Source: Octadecabacter dasysiphoniae (GTDB lineage: Bacteria > Pseudomonadota > Alphaproteobacteria > Rhodobacterales > Rhodobacteraceae). From it: a stretch of 64,000 nt of DNA. Where the stretch lies: positions 310,001-374,000 of the forward strand of contig NZ_JAKGAQ010000004.1 of the NCBI RefSeq assembly GCF_021532615.1, given 5' to 3'. Below, in pieces: positions 1 to 9,364 of this stretch. Made by a program: the position numbers and the translations under genes. Position 1 is the stretch's first letter; each line of letters starts with the position of its first letter. Below the pieces are notes generated by a model. The model did not search any database and was not told where the DNA came from. It saw nothing but the letters and a program-made list of their open reading frames with translations.

Positions 1-441
1 AACGGGCGTGGATGCGTTGAAGGGCAGTGACAGCATTTCGCCATCTGTGCTTGTGTAATAGCCGTTGACCGCGCCGATGTAGGCGTCCGGGTCAAACTCA
101 GCACCGGATGCTTCCATGACTTCGGTGACAGAACGCACGGCGCCCTCCGCGGACATCATTGTGGCTGTGCCGACTTCGAAGACCATCAGGATTTGTGGCT
201 GTTCGCCCGCGCGGAATGCGGCGATGCCTGCGTTCAGCGTTTCGGAATAGTTGCCTTTGTGGGACGCAACGACGGTGAATTCATCTTGGCTTGCGTTGAA
301 TTCTTCAACTTGGGCCGCAACCAATTCGCCCAAACGGCCCGTGAAGGCGTGCCAGAACTGGACTTCTGTTTCTGCCATTGCCGCGAATGGCGACAACATC
401 GTTGATGCGGCGATCAATGCGCCAGTTGTTAGATTTTTCAT
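1..441 (-). CDS. ugpB: sn-glycerol-3-phosphate ABC transporter, periplasmic binding protein (partial)
   Basis: This is the first 147 codons of a leftward gene that continues past the window edge. It starts with a signal peptide (MKNLTTGALIAASTMLSPFA, then AMA/ET cleavage) and continues with FWHAFTGRLGELV, KGNYSETLNAGIAAFRAG and VFEVGTATMM. These match the UgpB family almost position for position, including the VGTATMM stretch and the PFNASTPV segment near the visible end. UgpB binds glycerol-3-phosphate or glycerophosphodiesters in the periplasm for the UgpAE permease and UgpC ATPase. The ATG has a strong GGGAGGAA ribosome site. The gene is divergent from the LysR regulator at 584, with a 142-bp shared promoter region, so that regulator may control it. 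Confidence 0.9.
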   Translation of the reverse strand, partial: MKNLTTGALIAASTMLSPFAAMAETEVQFWHAFTGRLGELVAAQVEEFNASQDEFTVVASHKGNYSETLNAGIAAFRAGEQPQILMVFEVGTATMMSAEGAVRSVTEVMEASGAEFDPDAYIGAVNGYYTSTDGEMLSLPFNASTPV

Positions 442-583
442 GTGTTCCTCCCAGGAATCGCGACAGCCCTTTCGCCAGCGCGGAATTTCTACACGTTATC
501 CGAGCGTTCGCATAATTCAAGGCTATTCCTCAACGCAAATCCATAACATAGTATTATGAAACACCCATCATGCAGGCAAAGCG

Positions 584-1492
584 ATGACAAACAGACCAAG
601 GCTACGACAGCTCGAGGCCCTTAAATCAGTCGCAGATCACGGGACGATGACACGGGCCGCCCATAGTTTGGAAATTTCACAACCCGCGGTCAGCCGGCTG
701 TTGGCGGATTTGTCCGATGAGCTTGGTTTTGCGCTGTTGGATCGCAAGGACGGGCGGTTGGTGCCAACCCAAGAAGCCCGTTATATTCTGCCCGATATCG
801 CGCGTGTTCTTGAGATGATGAAAAACATCACCGACACCAGCCAGAACCTGAACGCGCGCACCGCCGGGCACCTTCGGGTTGCGTGCCTGCCGGGGTTCGC
901 CACAAGCCATCTGCCGGATGTTGTCACGGATTTCTTGACCGAACGGCGCGATGTGACCCTGACGCTGGAACCCGACCGTCCTGAGCGGATCCTCGAATGG
1001 ATCATAGGCGAGCAGTACGATTGCGGGATCACGGACAGTTTTGGCGGCCACCCGGCGATTGACAGCAACACGCTCGACATTCGAACGGTCTGCATCTTTC
1101 CGACCGGCCACCCGTTTGAGGCGCTGGACAGCGTCGGGCCTGAACACCTTGATGGGCAACGGTTCATTCACACGCGCCGCGACAGCAGTTTTTATCAAGA
1201 CCTTGCGGATGTGTTTCGCAAGGCCGCTGTCACGCCACATTCGTTTGTTGAAACGCGCCAGTTTACCGCCGCGTGCGAATTGGTCATGCGTGGGTTGGGG
1301 GTTTCGGTGGTCAGCGAACTGGATGCGCGGACCTATCAGGACCGTCTGCGCTATCGCCCGTTTACACCGAACGTGCCGCACCAGATTTCGATCGTGCGGC
1401 CGATTCACAAGATACCGTCAAAGATCACGCTGGATTTCATGGAGACGTTTGAAAGAAGCCTAAGCGATCTTATTGTCGGGCCAGACACATGA
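584..1492 (+). CDS. LysR family transcriptional regulator
   Basis: A 302-residue LysR-type regulator. The N-terminal winged helix-turn-helix is clear at about residues 5-65 (RQLEALKSVADHGTMTRAAH, then SQPAVSRLLADLSDELG). It is followed by the usual linker helix and a two-lobed co-inducer-binding domain. It is divergent from ugpB, which is the most likely target. The other neighbour is convergent (stop at 1519) and is not obviously related. The effector cannot be read from sequence. Such proteins are usually tetramers that autoregulate from the shared intergenic region. The family call is secure; the target is inferred from divergence alone. Confidence 0.9.
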   Translation: MTNRPRLRQLEALKSVADHGTMTRAAHSLEISQPAVSRLLADLSDELGFALLDRKDGRLVPTQEARYILPDIARVLEMMKNITDTSQNLNARTAGHLRVACLPGFATSHLPDVVTDFLTERRDVTLTLEPDRPERILEWIIGEQYDCGITDSFGGHPAIDSNTLDIRTVCIFPTGHPFEALDSVGPEHLDGQRFIHTRRDSSFYQDLADVFRKAAVTPHSFVETRQFTAACELVMRGLGVSVVSELDARTYQDRLRYRPFTPNVPHQISIVRPIHKIPSKITLDFMETFERSLSDLIVGPDT

Positions 1493-1518
1493 CGTTTTTG
1501 GATCGATCCGACGGGTTC

Positions 1519-2238
1519 CTAAAATAAGCTGACGTAGATTTTGCAGTGAAGATCAGGTTCGCCGTCCTTGATCGTGGTAATGTCGAGGCCAGCGGCGGGC
1601 AAAACGGGAATGAGCGTTTCGTCACCAATGGGCCCATGTTTCATCAGGGCGAATTGATGGGTGGGGCGGGCGCGGGCAGGCAAGGCAACGCCGGACCGCC
1701 ATCGCTGGACAATCTCACCCGAAGGTAATGTTTCGGGGCCGATGTTTTCGAAATCAACCTCACCCCGCGGGTCTTTGACGAAGGTGTCTTCACTGCCGTT
1801 GCCGATAATGCAGTACGTCCAGAACACGCTAGGTGCCGCAAAAGATACCGTAACCACGCGGCCATCGGTGTGCGGCGCAGCGCGCACTAACGCGAGAACA
1901 GGATGCGCCCTGTCTTGGGGGCCGGATGTGTCGGTATCATCGCTAAGCGCCACGTCATCCTGATCGAGCAGGGCCAAGATAAGCGGGCGCTGGGCCCAAT
2001 TGGCGCTGGCGGTGACTGACCAGATATCACCGTTGTCGGCACGCAGCTCAAAATCAATCGATGCGGGCAGATCAGTCGCATCGGACGCGATACTCCAGTC
2101 CGCGCCATCCGGTTTCAGAAAAAGGGATTGTGTGGTGAAAGTTTCTGGATCGCTCGGCACCACTGTGATCGGAGCAGGATCGCCTTGATAGAAATCATGG
2201 CGCAGTCGCAATCGCAGGACTTCTCTTAATCTGTTCAT
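1519..2238 (-). CDS. Hypothetical protein coupled to the DUF4255 gene
   Basis: A 239-residue protein I do not recognise. It has no signal peptide and no membrane segment. The composition is acidic, with several beta-rich stretches in the N-terminal half (for example QSLFLKPDGADWSIASDATD). Its ATG overlaps the stop of the upstream DUF4255 gene by 4 nt (ATGA), so the two are translationally coupled and probably act together. DUF4255 proteins normally belong to contractile injection systems, so this may be a companion cap or adaptor, but no sheath, tube or baseplate genes are within view. The gene is convergent with the LysR gene on its other side. Confidence 0.6.
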   Translation of the reverse strand: MNRLREVLRLRLRHDFYQGDPAPITVVPSDPETFTTQSLFLKPDGADWSIASDATDLPASIDFELRADNGDIWSVTASANWAQRPLILALLDQDDVALSDDTDTSGPQDRAHPVLALVRAAPHTDGRVVTVSFAAPSVFWTYCIIGNGSEDTFVKDPRGEVDFENIGPETLPSGEIVQRWRSGVALPARARPTHQFALMKHGPIGDETLIPVLPAAGLDITTIKDGEPDLHCKIYVSLF

Positions 2239-2795
2239 GAGCTGCTTTCTCGATCAATTCCCGTTATGGTCGGGTCGGTTGTTTGGATGCTGTCGTAAGG
2301 GCCGAGCGCGGTCAGTTTATACATGGCGGACGGCACGTACCGCCCCCCGAATACGGCCCACACAGGCCCGATGTCTGCGGTGTCGATGTCGACTGGTTCG
2401 ATCCGCAGGTTTTGGATCGGTATCGGCACGCTGGGCGCGCTTTGGGGCGTGTAATTCTTTTCGAAGGCGAAAAACTTGACCGCGCTGGACAGCAGTTTCA
2501 GTCCTTCTTCGTAGGTGTCATAGCCCGATGCGATCATGAAGTTGGCGGTTATGGCCCAACTTTGCGGTGACGTTGCCGTGCGGTCTGTCATGCGAACCCC
2601 TGACGGGACAGCGGTGCCGCTTCCTGTTTGGATGTTTGTGACAAACATGGCCAAGCGATTGCGTGTTTGCGCGGTGGGTTGCCCCTGTGCATCCGTCAAA
2701 GGGCCGAGCACCACCAAATCCTCGCTTACGCCCAATTGATTGGACAGATGCGTGTTCAGATCGTCGCGCAGATGGATCATTGCGAGGTTAATCAT
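2235..2795 (-). CDS. DUF4255 (Pvc16-like) family protein
   Basis: A 186-residue protein resembling the DUF4255 / Pvc16 N-terminal domain, a component found near the tube terminus in extracellular contractile injection particles. Family-like features are the opening LAMIHLRDDLNTHLSNQLG, the VLGPLTDAQGQPTAQTRNRLAMFVTNIQ segment (shown here only as landmarks at residues 28-56), and the later YDTYEEGLKLLSSAVKFF followed by IQNLRIEPVDID. The start has an AAAGGA site 8 nt upstream. It is the first gene of a two-gene leftward unit and is divergent from the FAD oxidoreductase at 2938. No other injection-system genes are visible, so it is an orphan here. Confidence 0.65.
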   Translation of the reverse strand: MINLAMIHLRDDLNTHLSNQLGVSEDLVVLGPLTDAQGQPTAQTRNRLAMFVTNIQTGSGTAVPSGVRMTDRTATSPQSWAITANFMIASGYDTYEEGLKLLSSAVKFFAFEKNYTPQSAPSVPIPIQNLRIEPVDIDTADIGPVWAVFGGRYVPSAMYKLTALGPYDSIQTTDPTITGIDRESSS

Positions 2796-2937
2796 GGTCG
2801 TGGTCCTTTGGATCGTTGCATGCGCTGTCCCCTTTTGTCGTTCTGGTTCAGCCTAGCCGTCCTTTTGGTAAACGCAAACCATCCGTCCCGCCTAACGCGG
2901 CCTTGCACCTTGGTCGCAGTTGCGGGAACGTATCGGC

Positions 2938-4284
2938 ATGACAGCTTTTCCGATCCGCATCGAAAATCCACCCGAACATACGGCCCCGCTGCCGAAGGTG
3001 GCAGATGTCGTCGTTATCGGCGGCGGGGTGATTGGCATCATGACGGCATGGTTTGCCGCACGCAAAGGTCTGCGTGTTGTTGTGATCGAAAAGGGGCGGA
3101 TCGCGGGGGAGCAGTCCAGCCGGAATTGGGGCTGGATTCGCCAGCAGGGGCGCGACCCGGCCGAGCTTCCGATTATGATCGAGGCGAACAGTATCTGGCG
3201 GGGGCTGGATGCGCCGCTGCGCGCTGAAATCGGATTGAAGCAAACCGGAACCCTGTTTCTGGCCCACAATGACGCGGAACTGGCCAAGTATGAGGCGTGG
3301 TTGCCCCATGCAAAACATCACGGGCTTGATACCCGACTTCTCAGCAGTCGCGAGGTCGCGCAGATGATGCCGACGGCGGCGCGCAGTTGGACAGGCGCGC
3401 TGTGGACCGCGTCTGACATGCGCGCTGAACCTTGGGTCGCGGTGCCCAGATTGGCGCGTGCCGCAGTAGAACAAGGCGTGCAGATTATCGAAAATTGCGC
3501 GGCCCGTGGGTTGGACCGCGCCGCAGGTGCGTTGCGCGGTGTGGTGACGGAACACGGCACAATTGCGTGTGAAAAGGTGGTTCTGGCTGGCGGCGCATGG
3601 TCATCCCTGTTCTTGCGCCGCCACGGAATTGCCATTCCGCAGTTGTCTGTGCGCGCGACGGTTGCTGCGACGCACCCTGTACCGGACGTTTATGCGGGCG
3701 GCGCGGTGGATGATCGTTTCGCGTTTCGTCGTCGCGAAGACGGTGGGTATACCCTTGCACCTGAAGGGTTCCACGAGATGTATATCGGGCCGGATGCCTT
3801 TCGTGCGTTCCGCCGGTATTTGCCGCAGCTTTTGGCAAACCCGACCGCAACGGCGCTGCGCCCGTTTGCACCGCGCGGATACCCTGATGCGTGGGGCACG
3901 CCGCGCCGCTGGCGCATGGATCGCCCCGGCCCGTTTGAAGCCATGCGTATTCTTGATCCTGCGCCCAACGCGAAAAAGGTGGCCCAGCTGATTGATGATC
4001 TTCGACAGACATTTCCGGCCCTTGGGCAGGTCGGCGTTGCGGCGGCGTGGGCTGGAATGATCGACACGCTGCCCGATGTTGTGCCTGTCGTGGATCACGC
4101 CGACACCATTCCTGGTTTGATCATCGCGACAGGGATGTGCGGGCACGGCTTTGGCATCGGGCCGGGTTTTGGGCGTGTGGTTGCAGATATGGTTGCAGGT
4201 GATGATCCCGGCCATGATTTGTCCCGGTTTAGGTTGGGGCGGTTCACGGACGGATCACGCCTTGTGGCGGGGCCGACGCTCTGA
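2938..4284 (+). CDS. FAD-dependent oxidoreductase (DAO family)
   Basis: A 448-residue flavoprotein of the D-amino-acid oxidase / glycine oxidase superfamily. The dinucleotide fold is at the N terminus (VVVIGGGVIGIMTAWFAARK, then VVVIEKG) and the FAD-contacting C-terminal segment is near the end (IIATGMCGHGFGIGPGFGRV). Members oxidise amino acids or secondary and tertiary amines. The ATG at 2938 is preferred over an in-frame TTG at 2920 because the Rossmann strand follows at normal distance. The ribosome site is weak (GGGAA). It stands alone, divergent from the DUF4255 pair, and about 210 bp upstream of the TAXI transporter, which might import its substrate. That link is inference. Confidence 0.8.
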   Translation: MTAFPIRIENPPEHTAPLPKVADVVVIGGGVIGIMTAWFAARKGLRVVVIEKGRIAGEQSSRNWGWIRQQGRDPAELPIMIEANSIWRGLDAPLRAEIGLKQTGTLFLAHNDAELAKYEAWLPHAKHHGLDTRLLSSREVAQMMPTAARSWTGALWTASDMRAEPWVAVPRLARAAVEQGVQIIENCAARGLDRAAGALRGVVTEHGTIACEKVVLAGGAWSSLFLRRHGIAIPQLSVRATVAATHPVPDVYAGGAVDDRFAFRRREDGGYTLAPEGFHEMYIGPDAFRAFRRYLPQLLANPTATALRPFAPRGYPDAWGTPRRWRMDRPGPFEAMRILDPAPNAKKVAQLIDDLRQTFPALGQVGVAAAWAGMIDTLPDVVPVVDHADTIPGLIIATGMCGHGFGIGPGFGRVVADMVAGDDPGHDLSRFRLGRFTDGSRLVAGPTL

Positions 4285-4498
4285 CGTTTGGCGCGACTTA
4301 GGGCTATTTTCCGGTATTCATGATTTCTGACAGCGGTGGTGCGCTTGGCACCCTGCACCCCTTCGGTGGCCTGTTGTCGGCCCGAAAGGCAATGCTTTGT
4401 TTCTAAACGGCTAATATGGGAACTCCCTAAAATATCGATTTTTTATAGATTTGATGTGAAAAGTGGGTATTGTTTTGACATCAGATAGGGAGGAATCA
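4285..4498 (+). promoter_or_regulatory. Upstream region of the TAXI transporter operon with an ATCGATTTT motif
   Basis: This 214-bp non-coding stretch precedes the TAXI operon. It contains an AT-rich tract centred on ATCGATTTTTTA near 4434-4446. A very similar tract with the same core sits in the divergent promoter at 15391-15402. The strong ribosome site AGGGAGGAATCA ends just before the ATG. No defined -10/-35 pair is claimed. The shared tract is a candidate binding site for one of the regulators in the window. Confidence 0.35.
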
Positions 4499-5431
4499 AT
4501 GAAACATTCTATTCGCAAGGCCGTCGGCGTGCTGGCGTTGACCGGGTTGGGCACAGCAGCGACCGCCGAAGAGCTCCGGATTGGGACCGCATCTTTGGGC
4601 GGCGCGTTCTACCCGATGGGGCAAAGCATTTCGAACGTCGTGAACGAACACGCAGGCGGTGACATTTCGATGGTTCCGATTGTCACAGGTGGTTCCGTCC
4701 AGAACCCCAACCTGATTGCCAGCGGCGAAGTCGAGATCGCGATCACCAACAACAACCTCGCGGTTTTGGCAACGAAGGGCATTGGCCCCTACACAGCCAC
4801 CGGACCGATTGATATCGGTGCCGTCGCGGCCTTGCACCCGTCCGTGTTGCACATGGTTGTGCTGGCAGACAGTGACATCCAGACCATCGAAGACCTGCGC
4901 GGCAAAAGCGTTGCTGTTGGTCCTGCGGGTGGTGGCACATTGGGATTTGTGAATTTTCTGTTCCCGCTGCATGATATGACCATCGAAGATATCACGCCCA
5001 GCTTTGTGTCCTATTCGGATGGCTTTAGCCAACTGACAGACGGCACGGTTGATGCGACGCTTGCCTTGTCCGGCTATCCTGCGGGCGCCGTGATGCAGGC
5101 CGCTGCGGGCGCTGAGTTGCGTTTCATCAGCTTTTCTGACGGGATGCTTGACGCCGCACTAGAGGCCAACCCCGCTTTTGTTCCGGTCGAAGTGTCTGCC
5201 GATGTTTATGGCATGGCGGATGCGGGTATGTTGATCGGCGTGAACAACATGCTGGTCGCGCCCAATGATCTTGATGCGGCCACGGTTCAGGCGGTCACGG
5301 CGGCTATTTTTGACAATCTTGCGCAGTTGCAGGACGAAAATGCCAATGCACGCCAGATCGATCCGGCAATGTCGCTGAACCTCGCGATCCCGCTGCACGC
5401 AGGGGCGCAGGCCTACTTCGACGCGCAGTAA
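4499..5431 (+). CDS. TAXI family TRAP transporter solute-binding protein
   Basis: A 310-residue periplasmic binding protein. The signal peptide is MKHSIRKAVGVLALTGLGTA with cleavage around ATA/EE. It is followed by the TAXI signature RIGTASLGGAFYPMGQSIS and by EVEIAITNNN. TAXI proteins deliver solutes such as dicarboxylates or amino acids to fused TRAP permeases. The ATG at 4499 is chosen over an in-frame upstream alternative at 4463 because it sits 5-8 nt after GGGAGGAA and begins the signal peptide. The fused permease follows 69 bp downstream, so the two form one transporter. The substrate is unknown. Confidence 0.92.
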   Translation: MKHSIRKAVGVLALTGLGTAATAEELRIGTASLGGAFYPMGQSISNVVNEHAGGDISMVPIVTGGSVQNPNLIASGEVEIAITNNNLAVLATKGIGPYTATGPIDIGAVAALHPSVLHMVVLADSDIQTIEDLRGKSVAVGPAGGGTLGFVNFLFPLHDMTIEDITPSFVSYSDGFSQLTDGTVDATLALSGYPAGAVMQAAAGAELRFISFSDGMLDAALEANPAFVPVEVSADVYGMADAGMLIGVNNMLVAPNDLDAATVQAVTAAIFDNLAQLQDENANARQIDPAMSLNLAIPLHAGAQAYFDAQ

Positions 5432-5457
5432 TATTCGCCTTCGGATTAAGAACAGTC

Positions 5458-5475
5458 GGGGCGCGCGCTGCGCCC
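5458..5475 (+). other. Intercistronic hairpin between TAXI binding protein and permease
   Basis: GGGCGC at 5459-5464 pairs with GCGCCC at 5470-5475 across a 5-nt loop, in the gap between the binding-protein stop and the permease ribosome site. There is no T-run, so it is not a classic terminator. Such stems often protect the binding-protein mRNA and lower permease expression. The stem is short and the interpretation tentative. Confidence 0.35.
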
Positions 5476-5500
5476 TGGCCTTGTAGGTGGAGAGGCCCCA

Positions 5501-7393
5501 ATGACATCGATCACGCGGCATTTGAGTGTTCAAAACGCTGTCTTTCTGGCGGGGTTTGCCCTTGGCGCTTATCATTTGATGGTGGTGTCAGGTGTGTTTG
5601 CGATTTCCACCATGCCGATGCGGGTCACGCATGTCATGTTGGCGTTGTCGCTGCTGTTCGTGATCAAACCCGCGAGCGAGAGGCTGGAGGGGACGAAGCT
5701 TAACACGCTGATAACGTTCATCCTTGTTGGCGCCACCGTCGCGGCCAGTCTTTGGATGCTTAGCCGGTGGAAACCCATTGCGTTTTCGGGCGGCATTACG
5801 ACGGATGCCGATTTTTACGCGGGCGTCGTGCTTGTGCTGATTGTGTTTGAGGCCGCGCGGCGTGGCATTGGCAACATATTGGCCTGCATCACGTTGGTGT
5901 TTTTTCTGTATCCGTTCCTCGCGCCGTATTTGCCCGGTGTGCTTGAGGGGCGTGGATCGACGCTGCATCGGATTATCGTTGTTCTGACAACAGACACCCA
6001 AGGGATTTACGGTATTCCTGTGGGCGTGGCGGCGACTTATATTATTGTCTTCACCATTTTTGGATCGCTCTTGTCGAATTTCGGCGCGGGCGATTTTTTC
6101 TTTGAATTGTCGGTGCGGTGTACCCGTGGGCTTCGCGCGGCTTCGGCCAAATCCGCTGTGCTGTTTTCAACGCTGATCGGAATGGTCAGCGGGTCGGCGG
6201 CGGGCAATGTTGCGGTCACGGGCACGGTGACGATCCCGATTATGAAACGCGAAGGGTATCAACCCCACCAAGCCGCCGCGATTGAGGCCGTGGCCTCAAC
6301 CGGGGGGCAGATCATGCCGCCCGTGATGGGTGCTGCGGCGTTCATCATGGCCGAAATTGTCGGCGTGCCTTACACGGCCGTCATGGCCGCCGCGATCTTG
6401 CCCGCGCTGTTGTTCTTCGGGTCGGCCTTTATGGTCGTCCACCTTCAGGCGGTGAAATCCGGCATCGCGCCCAATGCGGGGGCCGATGTCAGCGAAGAAC
6501 CATTGTCAGCCGTCTTGATCAAGGGGGGGCCGTTTATCGGTGCCTTTGCCACGCTGATCACCATGATGCTGATGGGCTATTCGCCGTTCATGGCATCCCT
6601 TTGGGCGATGGTCGTTTTGATCGCGGGCGATGTCATCTGGAACCGAAAGCTGGACCGCGTGTTCCTTGAGAAACTGGTGCGGTCTGTGTCAGAGGGCGCG
6701 CGGTCTGTCGTGACGATTTCGGCAGCCTGTGCGGCGGCGGGCATCATTGCGGGTGTGCTGGGCGTGACGGGTTTGGGATCCAAAATCGCGACGCTGATTG
6801 ATGTGGCGTCGGGGGGCTATCTGTTCCTCGCGCTGTTTTTCACGATGATCACGTCGATTATTTTGGGCATGGGTCTGCCGACGACAGCGGCCTATTTGAT
6901 CTTGGCCACGGTTGTCGCACCTGCGCTGGTAAAGCTCGGCGTGCCGACGCTGACGGCGCATTTCTTCGTGTTTTACTATGGCTGCATTTCCACAATTACC
7001 CCGCCCGTGGCGCTGGCGTCTTATGTGGCGGGCGGCATTGCGGGGGCGAATGTGAACAAGGTCGGTTGGACCGCCGCGGCCTATGCGGCCACGTCATTTG
7101 TGCTGCCGTTCGCAATTGTCTACGGCCCCGGTTTGTTGATGGGCGGCACGTGGATTGACAACATTGCTGCAGTGCTAACGGCTACAACTGGCACTTTTGC
7201 CATCGCAGTGGCGATCATCGGCTGTTTGTCGGGCAAACTGCCAGCGGCCCTGCGGCTGATCGCGGCGTTGGCTGGTCTTTTGCTGTTGTTCCAAGGGCTG
7301 ATTTCGGCCGCCATCGGCGCGGTTCTGTTCGCGTTGGTTGTTGTTTATGACCGCGCCTCCCATCCATCCTCCATAAAAACGAGCACACCATGA
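5501..7393 (+). CDS. TRAP transporter fused permease (4TM/12TM)
   Basis: A 630-residue, very hydrophobic inner-membrane protein in which the small (DctQ-like) and large (DctM-like) TRAP subunits are one chain, as is usual for TAXI systems. The large-domain signature is visible at GMVSGSAAGNVAVTGTVTIP, followed by EAVASTGGQIMPPVMGAAAF. A second family stretch is GMGLPTTAAYLILATVVAPA. It uses ion-driven symport rather than ATP. The ATG at 5501 has GGAGAG upstream. The last codons overlap the cupin gene start by 4 nt, coupling the two. Confidence 0.93.
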   Translation: MTSITRHLSVQNAVFLAGFALGAYHLMVVSGVFAISTMPMRVTHVMLALSLLFVIKPASERLEGTKLNTLITFILVGATVAASLWMLSRWKPIAFSGGITTDADFYAGVVLVLIVFEAARRGIGNILACITLVFFLYPFLAPYLPGVLEGRGSTLHRIIVVLTTDTQGIYGIPVGVAATYIIVFTIFGSLLSNFGAGDFFFELSVRCTRGLRAASAKSAVLFSTLIGMVSGSAAGNVAVTGTVTIPIMKREGYQPHQAAAIEAVASTGGQIMPPVMGAAAFIMAEIVGVPYTAVMAAAILPALLFFGSAFMVVHLQAVKSGIAPNAGADVSEEPLSAVLIKGGPFIGAFATLITMMLMGYSPFMASLWAMVVLIAGDVIWNRKLDRVFLEKLVRSVSEGARSVVTISAACAAAGIIAGVLGVTGLGSKIATLIDVASGGYLFLALFFTMITSIILGMGLPTTAAYLILATVVAPALVKLGVPTLTAHFFVFYYGCISTITPPVALASYVAGGIAGANVNKVGWTAAAYAATSFVLPFAIVYGPGLLMGGTWIDNIAAVLTATTGTFAIAVAIIGCLSGKLPAALRLIAALAGLLLLFQGLISAAIGAVLFALVVVYDRASHPSSIKTSTP

Positions 7394-7971
7394 AGCACAA
7401 AAATTACCGCCGCGTCGTCACAGGCCATGATGCCAATGGAACGGCCATTATTGAAAGCGATCAGTTGGCGACCCAGATGTTGGAACGCCCCAACAGGCCG
7501 GGTGTGCGGTTGACCAATTTTTGGCTGACCCATGAAACGCCCGCGCAATATGATGGCCCGACAGAAACCTGTGAGGGGGACTTCATACTGCACCCCCCCG
7601 CGAATGGATCGGTGTTTCGCTGCGTCGAATTCCTGCCCGAAGATCCCGAGGTCATGGCCAAATTGTCATCCGAAGACGGTGCCGCGGCGTTTGCAGAAAT
7701 GGGCGCAGGGGCGAATATCGTGCAAGGCGGGCGGCACCCATGGATGCACCGCACCGACAGTGTTGATTATGGCATCGTGATGAACGGTGAAATCTGGATG
7801 GTCATGGACAACGAAGAAGATGACGTGCTGCTAAAGGCGGGCGATGTCGTTGTTCAGCGTGGCACAAATCACGCCTGGGCCAATCGCGGGACCGAACCGT
7901 GCACGATCATGTTTATCCTGATCGACGGGGTAACCGAGACCGGCAAAGGCAAAGGCATCCCTGCGCGCTAA
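7390..7971 (+). CDS. Cupin domain protein
   Basis: A 193-residue single-domain cupin. The beta-barrel occupies about residues 115-185: HRTDSVDYGIVMNGEIW corresponds to cupin motif 1, and AGDVVVQRGTNHAWANRG to motif 2 with its conserved His and Asn. Cupins of this kind are metal-binding isomerases, dioxygenases or sensors; the precise reaction cannot be read. It is translationally coupled (ATGA overlap) to the TAXI permease, so it probably acts on the imported solute. Its 3' end overlaps the stop of the convergent membrane protein by 4 nt. Confidence 0.8.
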   Translation: MKHKNYRRVVTGHDANGTAIIESDQLATQMLERPNRPGVRLTNFWLTHETPAQYDGPTETCEGDFILHPPANGSVFRCVEFLPEDPEVMAKLSSEDGAAAFAEMGAGANIVQGGRHPWMHRTDSVDYGIVMNGEIWMVMDNEEDDVLLKAGDVVVQRGTNHAWANRGTEPCTIMFILIDGVTETGKGKGIPAR

Positions 7972-9347
7972 GTTTCAAGGACAACAAACACAGCGACCAG
8001 AACGGCGTAGCATACCGCGCCGTATCGCAGGTTCCACGCCCATGTCAGGGTCGTCGGGGCCACCTTTGTTGTAGCAGAGATCAGCAAGGTCGCGGTCGCA
8101 TTCGGGGACGCAAACATAGACAAGGCCCATCCGGCGCTCAGCGCGAAGACAATGTGTGTCGGGTCGGCGGGCAGAACGGGCAATGTCTGGATCACTTGCC
8201 CGATGAAGACCACAAGGATGATCGGGCTGAGAGCAATCTGGCCGCCCAATGTGATCAGCACGGGCAGGGCTGCCAAAAACAACCAGCCCGGAACGTTTTC
8301 CAGATCAATCAATGCGGTCAGCGTGTCCATTGGCAACACGTCGGCCAACATACGCCCGATAAACCCTGACAGCCCCAACGCGATGGCGGATCTTGCCAGA
8401 CCGGGGGCATTGTCTGTTAGGGCGGGCCAGAATAATGCCATCTGGCTGGGTCGTGTGGTGGCGCGCGGGCGCTGCGCCATGAACCAAAGGACCGTCACCG
8501 TGGGCGCAACGAACATGAGCGACAGAGCCGTGGTGTAGCCGAAGACGATTTGCAAAGCCGCCGTCGCGATGATCAATGCGGCGCACACCAGCGTGAGGCG
8601 GCCGAATTCCAGCATCGGAAAAGCGGGGGAAGGTGCTGTGTCTTTCGCCAGATCGCGCCATTCAAAACGATCAAACAGGAACCCGATGAACACCATCAAG
8701 ACAGACGTGGCGACGCCCAAGGCTATGATTTTGCCGTACGAGATTTCGGTGAACAGCGTTAGCAATACCGCCTGCGTTAGGGTCGTTGGCGCCCAGAGTA
8801 GTATCCACGCGAACCCGCGCAGCAGGGCAGAAATCTGGCGACGTTCAAGGTCTGTGTTGACGATGCCGTTGTCGTCCTTTGCCGCATTCTGGATCAGTGG
8901 GGCCATCAGGCTGATCGCCCCGAAATTCAGGAACACGCCAAGGAAATGCCCACCGGTTGCCGTTGCCACGTAGCGGCCCGATGCGGGTTGGCGGATCAGA
9001 TAGCGGCCCACAGCCAAGACAGACCGCGACCGTTCAGCCGCAATTTTCAGGGCCGTCAGCAGCAGGATAAAAGCCGCAAAAAAGGCGGCAAGATCGATGG
9101 CCTGCGCGAACGTGTCACCGGACGTTTCGCGCCAAAAATAGACCGCCGTTAGGATCAGGCTTACACCCAACAACAACACTTCGCGGATGGTGCTGCTTCG
9201 CAACCCGAACACGCAAAGTGCGCCAAACCCGACGCCCGCGCCCACCTCGAACGCGGGCCCGCCTATTGTCCGCGCGCAGAGCACAAAAACCGACAGAACG
9301 ACCAAGATCGTAGCGAGGATGCCGGGTTTCATGTAGGATGACACCAT
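7968..9347 (-). CDS. Polytopic membrane protein, possible transporter
   Basis: A 459-residue protein with roughly 12 hydrophobic segments and short polar loops, ending at the membrane. The arrangement, with GGHFLGVFLNFGAISLMAPL and late segments rich in Gly and Pro such as LITLGGQIALSPIILVVFIG, resembles anion/dicarboxylate or ion-transporter superfamily permeases, but no diagnostic motif was recognised. It is transcribed against the TAXI/cupin operon and lies divergent, 17 bp away, from the second cupin at 9365, a very tight intergenic space. An alternative start lies at 9332. Treat it as a putative transporter of unknown substrate. Confidence 0.6.
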   Translation of the reverse strand: MVSSYMKPGILATILVVLSVFVLCARTIGGPAFEVGAGVGFGALCVFGLRSSTIREVLLLGVSLILTAVYFWRETSGDTFAQAIDLAAFFAAFILLLTALKIAAERSRSVLAVGRYLIRQPASGRYVATATGGHFLGVFLNFGAISLMAPLIQNAAKDDNGIVNTDLERRQISALLRGFAWILLWAPTTLTQAVLLTLFTEISYGKIIALGVATSVLMVFIGFLFDRFEWRDLAKDTAPSPAFPMLEFGRLTLVCAALIIATAALQIVFGYTTALSLMFVAPTVTVLWFMAQRPRATTRPSQMALFWPALTDNAPGLARSAIALGLSGFIGRMLADVLPMDTLTALIDLENVPGWLFLAALPVLITLGGQIALSPIILVVFIGQVIQTLPVLPADPTHIVFALSAGWALSMFASPNATATLLISATTKVAPTTLTWAWNLRYGAVCYAVLVAVFVVLET

Positions 9348-9364
9348 AAATAGGATCGGGATTT

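Noticed and set aside
193..559. Rightward open frames over the ugpB 5' end
   Set aside because: They are opposite-strand shadows of ugpB and its promoter.
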